A stretch of DNA of 7,630 nucleotides from Syntrophaceae bacterium (GTDB lineage: Bacteria > Desulfobacterota > Desulfomonilia > Desulfomonilales > Desulfomonilaceae): positions 1 through 7,630 of the forward strand of contig JACWAG010000409.1 of assembly GCA_014874425.1 (NCBI GenBank), given 5' to 3'. The notes beneath the pieces are model-generated. The model saw nothing but the letters and a program-made list of their open reading frames with translations. It did no database searches and was not told the origin of the DNA. The position numbers and the translations under genes are program-made. Shown piece after piece: positions 6,353-7,630 of the stretch. Numbering within the stretch: the stretch's first letter is position 1; the number at the start of each line of letters is the position of its first letter.

Positions 6353-7237
6353 CTAAACAGACCAATAAATCACGTAAACGCATACTATCAACCACAGTGT
6401 GACACATGTTAGCAGCGGAGGGTCCGTAAATAGTAAAGCGGTGGGAGAACCTCCATGCTCTTTATGGTATATTAAGTACAGGTATCGGAAAATTCCATAG
6501 GTAACAAACGGGATGGTTAACATCATTTTCTCTGATTGGATATCGGTGCCCGGGCCGGCTTTTACAGAATAAAGACAGTAGAAAATGAAAGTTGATGTAG
6601 TCACAACCTGAAGCAGTTGGTCCAGGAAACCAACGCTATAGCTTTCAAGCACGGGTCGGTGGTTTACTGCGTCACCATTTAGAAACATGACTTCGTGTCT
6701 TCGTTTACCTAGAGCAAGAAATATGGCTACAGAGAAAGTGCAAAGCACCAGCCAACTGGAAACACCTACACTCAAAGCCGAAGTCCCGGCTAGCACGCGC
6801 AGCAAGAAACCAGTAGAAATGACGAGCACGTCAATGATTACTAGGTTCTTGAGTTTCCAAGAATAAAGACAGTGCAAAATTATGTAGATAATTAAAACGC
6901 CGAGGGTAAAAAGCGGTAAATACAACAGGGTGTTGATAAACATTAACAATATCAGGCCGGCAGCTAGGGCCAATCCCATCGGCGGCGATACGGCGCCCGA
7001 CGCCAATGGCCGATTACGTTTCAGGGGATGGATCCTGTCCTGATCCATATCCATGTAATCATTGATTATGTAAGTTGCGGAAGCGGCCAAGCAAAAACTA
7101 ATGAAAACACCAAGAGTTTTTAGTGTATCATAAGGGCAGAAGAGTCGTCCGGAAAAGACGAGAGGCATCAGGACAAAGCCGTTTTTTATCCACTGCCCTG
7201 GCCTCATGAGCTTAATTAATGAGCTTATCAACTTCAT
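6353..7237 (-). CDS. UbiA-family prenyltransferase, decaprenyl-phosphate phosphoribosyltransferase-like
   Basis: A 294-residue polytopic inner-membrane protein, full length for the family. The N-terminal RPGQWIKN (12-19) and the Asp-rich motif ND-x2-D-x3-DR-x-HP (59-71, running into KRNRPLASG) match the DPPR synthase branch of UbiA enzymes. So do YSWKLKN (125-131), the LRVLAG loop (146-151), LGKRRHE (176-182) and the late GGSPT (262-266). That branch transfers phosphoribose from PRPP to a polyprenyl phosphate, the first step towards decaprenyl-phospho-arabinose in actinobacteria. Several hydrophobic stretches, about eight or nine, are visible. The start at 7237 has no clear RBS and overlaps the end of a possible short ORF. 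Partner oxidase and reductase genes (DprE1/DprE2) are not in the window. The family is confident; the exact lipid acceptor and product are inferred. Confidence 0.9.
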   Translation of the reverse strand: MKLISSLIKLMRPGQWIKNGFVLMPLVFSGRLFCPYDTLKTLGVFISFCLAASATYIINDYMDMDQDRIHPLKRNRPLASGAVSPPMGLALAAGLILLMFINTLLYLPLFTLGVLIIYIILHCLYSWKLKNLVIIDVLVISTGFLLRVLAGTSALSVGVSSWLVLCTFSVAIFLALGKRRHEVMFLNGDAVNHRPVLESYSVGFLDQLLQVVTTSTFIFYCLYSVKAGPGTDIQSEKMMLTIPFVTYGIFRYLYLIYHKEHGGSPTALLFTDPPLLTCVTLWLIVCVYVIYWSV

Positions 7238-7451
7238 AATATTGTTTTAATCTTTCATAGTCCGAGGGCGAACCGAAGAATTGACCAAAGCAGATATAAC
7301 ACTCCCAAGGCTTACTATCACAACGGGATTTAATAGTAAACGTCATGCCGGAGACACTTTTGGTTTGTCTAAATCTAGCACGATGAATTATTTTGAGGGA
7401 AAGGTCCCAAATTTTCATTGAACACCATTTAATCCCGAGAGGAAATATCAT
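7212..7451 (-). CDS. Possible short ORF overlapping the prenyltransferase start
   Basis: A 79-codon open frame (68 codons from an inner ATG at 7418, MKIWDLSLKI) ends 26 bp inside the prenyltransferase gene, an arrangement suited to translational coupling and consistent with the poor RBS there. Its residues (two Cys in ECYIC, a C-terminal YERLKQYYEVDK) look fairly protein-like. However, neither start has a visible RBS, no family is recognised, and the interval must also contain the apgM promoter and leader. It may be chance. Confidence 0.22.
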   Translation of the reverse strand: MIFPLGIKWCSMKIWDLSLKIIHRARFRQTKSVSGMTFTIKSRCDSKPWECYICFGQFFGSPSDYERLKQYYEVDKLIN

Positions 7452-7630
7452 GTCAAATGTTGATTTTATGAAGTCATTGACGCAGTCAGGCTACACAAAG
7501 GCCATATTACTAGTTATGGACGGCCTTGGAGGATTACAGCGAGAAGTTGGTGGCCCTACGGAACTTGAAGCCGCCTTTACCCCCAACATGGACAGGCTTG
7601 CGCGGGAGGGTTCAGTGGGACTGGTGAACA
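7450..7630 (+). CDS. apgM: 2,3-bisphosphoglycerate-independent phosphoglycerate mutase, archaeal type (5' part only)
   Basis: Only the first 60 residues are in the window. They contain LLVMDGLGG (20-28), with the metal-binding Asp24 of the alkaline-phosphatase superfamily. GGPTELEAAFTPNMDRLAREG (34-54) then matches the conserved N-terminus of ApgM-type mutases, which interconvert 3- and 2-phosphoglycerate in glycolysis and gluconeogenesis. The GpmI-type iPGM also belongs to this superfamily but has a different early pattern. GAGAGGA seven bases before ATG is a good RBS. The gene is divergent from the prenyltransferase, with about 212 bp between their starts. The remaining roughly 340 residues, including the other metal ligands, cannot be checked here. 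Confidence 0.88.
   Translation, partial: MSNVDFMKSLTQSGYTKAILLVMDGLGGLQREVGGPTELEAAFTPNMDRLAREGSVGLVN

Overview
This window resembles a chromosomal segment from a Gram-negative, probably anaerobic bacterium of the former Deltaproteobacteria (Desulfobacterota, for example Syntrophobacter or Desulfomonile relatives). That is inference from gene content: an acyl-CoA dehydrogenase with an XRE-cupin regulator, an archaeal-type phosphoglycerate mutase, a polyprenyl-phosphate phosphoribosyltransferase relative, and moderate GC. No marker gene fixes the taxon.

Left part (1-2802, minus strand). Transcription runs right to left through an acyl-CoA dehydrogenase (2802-1636) and a HTH-plus-cupin regulator (1578-1036), then a 310-bp gap, then a FabG-like short-chain dehydrogenase (725 to beyond position 1). 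The first two look like an operon whose regulator may control it. The gap holds a strong minus-strand intrinsic terminator (9-bp perfect stem plus nine T) and, just upstream of it, a hairpin and an anti-Shine-Dalgarno-like run. Together these could be a small RNA or a leader of the dehydrogenase gene. Acyl-CoA and 3-hydroxyacyl/3-oxoacyl chemistry fits a fatty-acid or carboxylic-acid degradation locus.

Middle (2803-5378). After a 368-bp divergent intergenic region comes a complete 4-alpha-glucanotransferase gene, malQ (3171-5378, plus strand), with all three GH77 catalytic residues.

Right part (5368-7630). On the minus strand are a DPPR-synthase-like UbiA-family membrane enzyme (7237-6353), a 101-residue membrane-anchored or lipoprotein-like protein (6292-5987) and a 154-residue protein of unknown function (5832-5368), whose end overlaps the malQ end by 11 bp. 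The start of an ApgM-type phosphoglycerate mutase gene (7450 onward, plus strand) diverges from them. MalQ and ApgM both belong to central glycan and sugar metabolism but are not in one transcription unit.

I see no mobile element, CRISPR array, tRNA or rRNA gene, and no clear new multi-gene system. The points most worth following are the intergenic RNA candidate at 795-899, the unusual catalytic and cofactor motifs of the dehydrogenase, and the uncharacterised small genes near the prenyltransferase.
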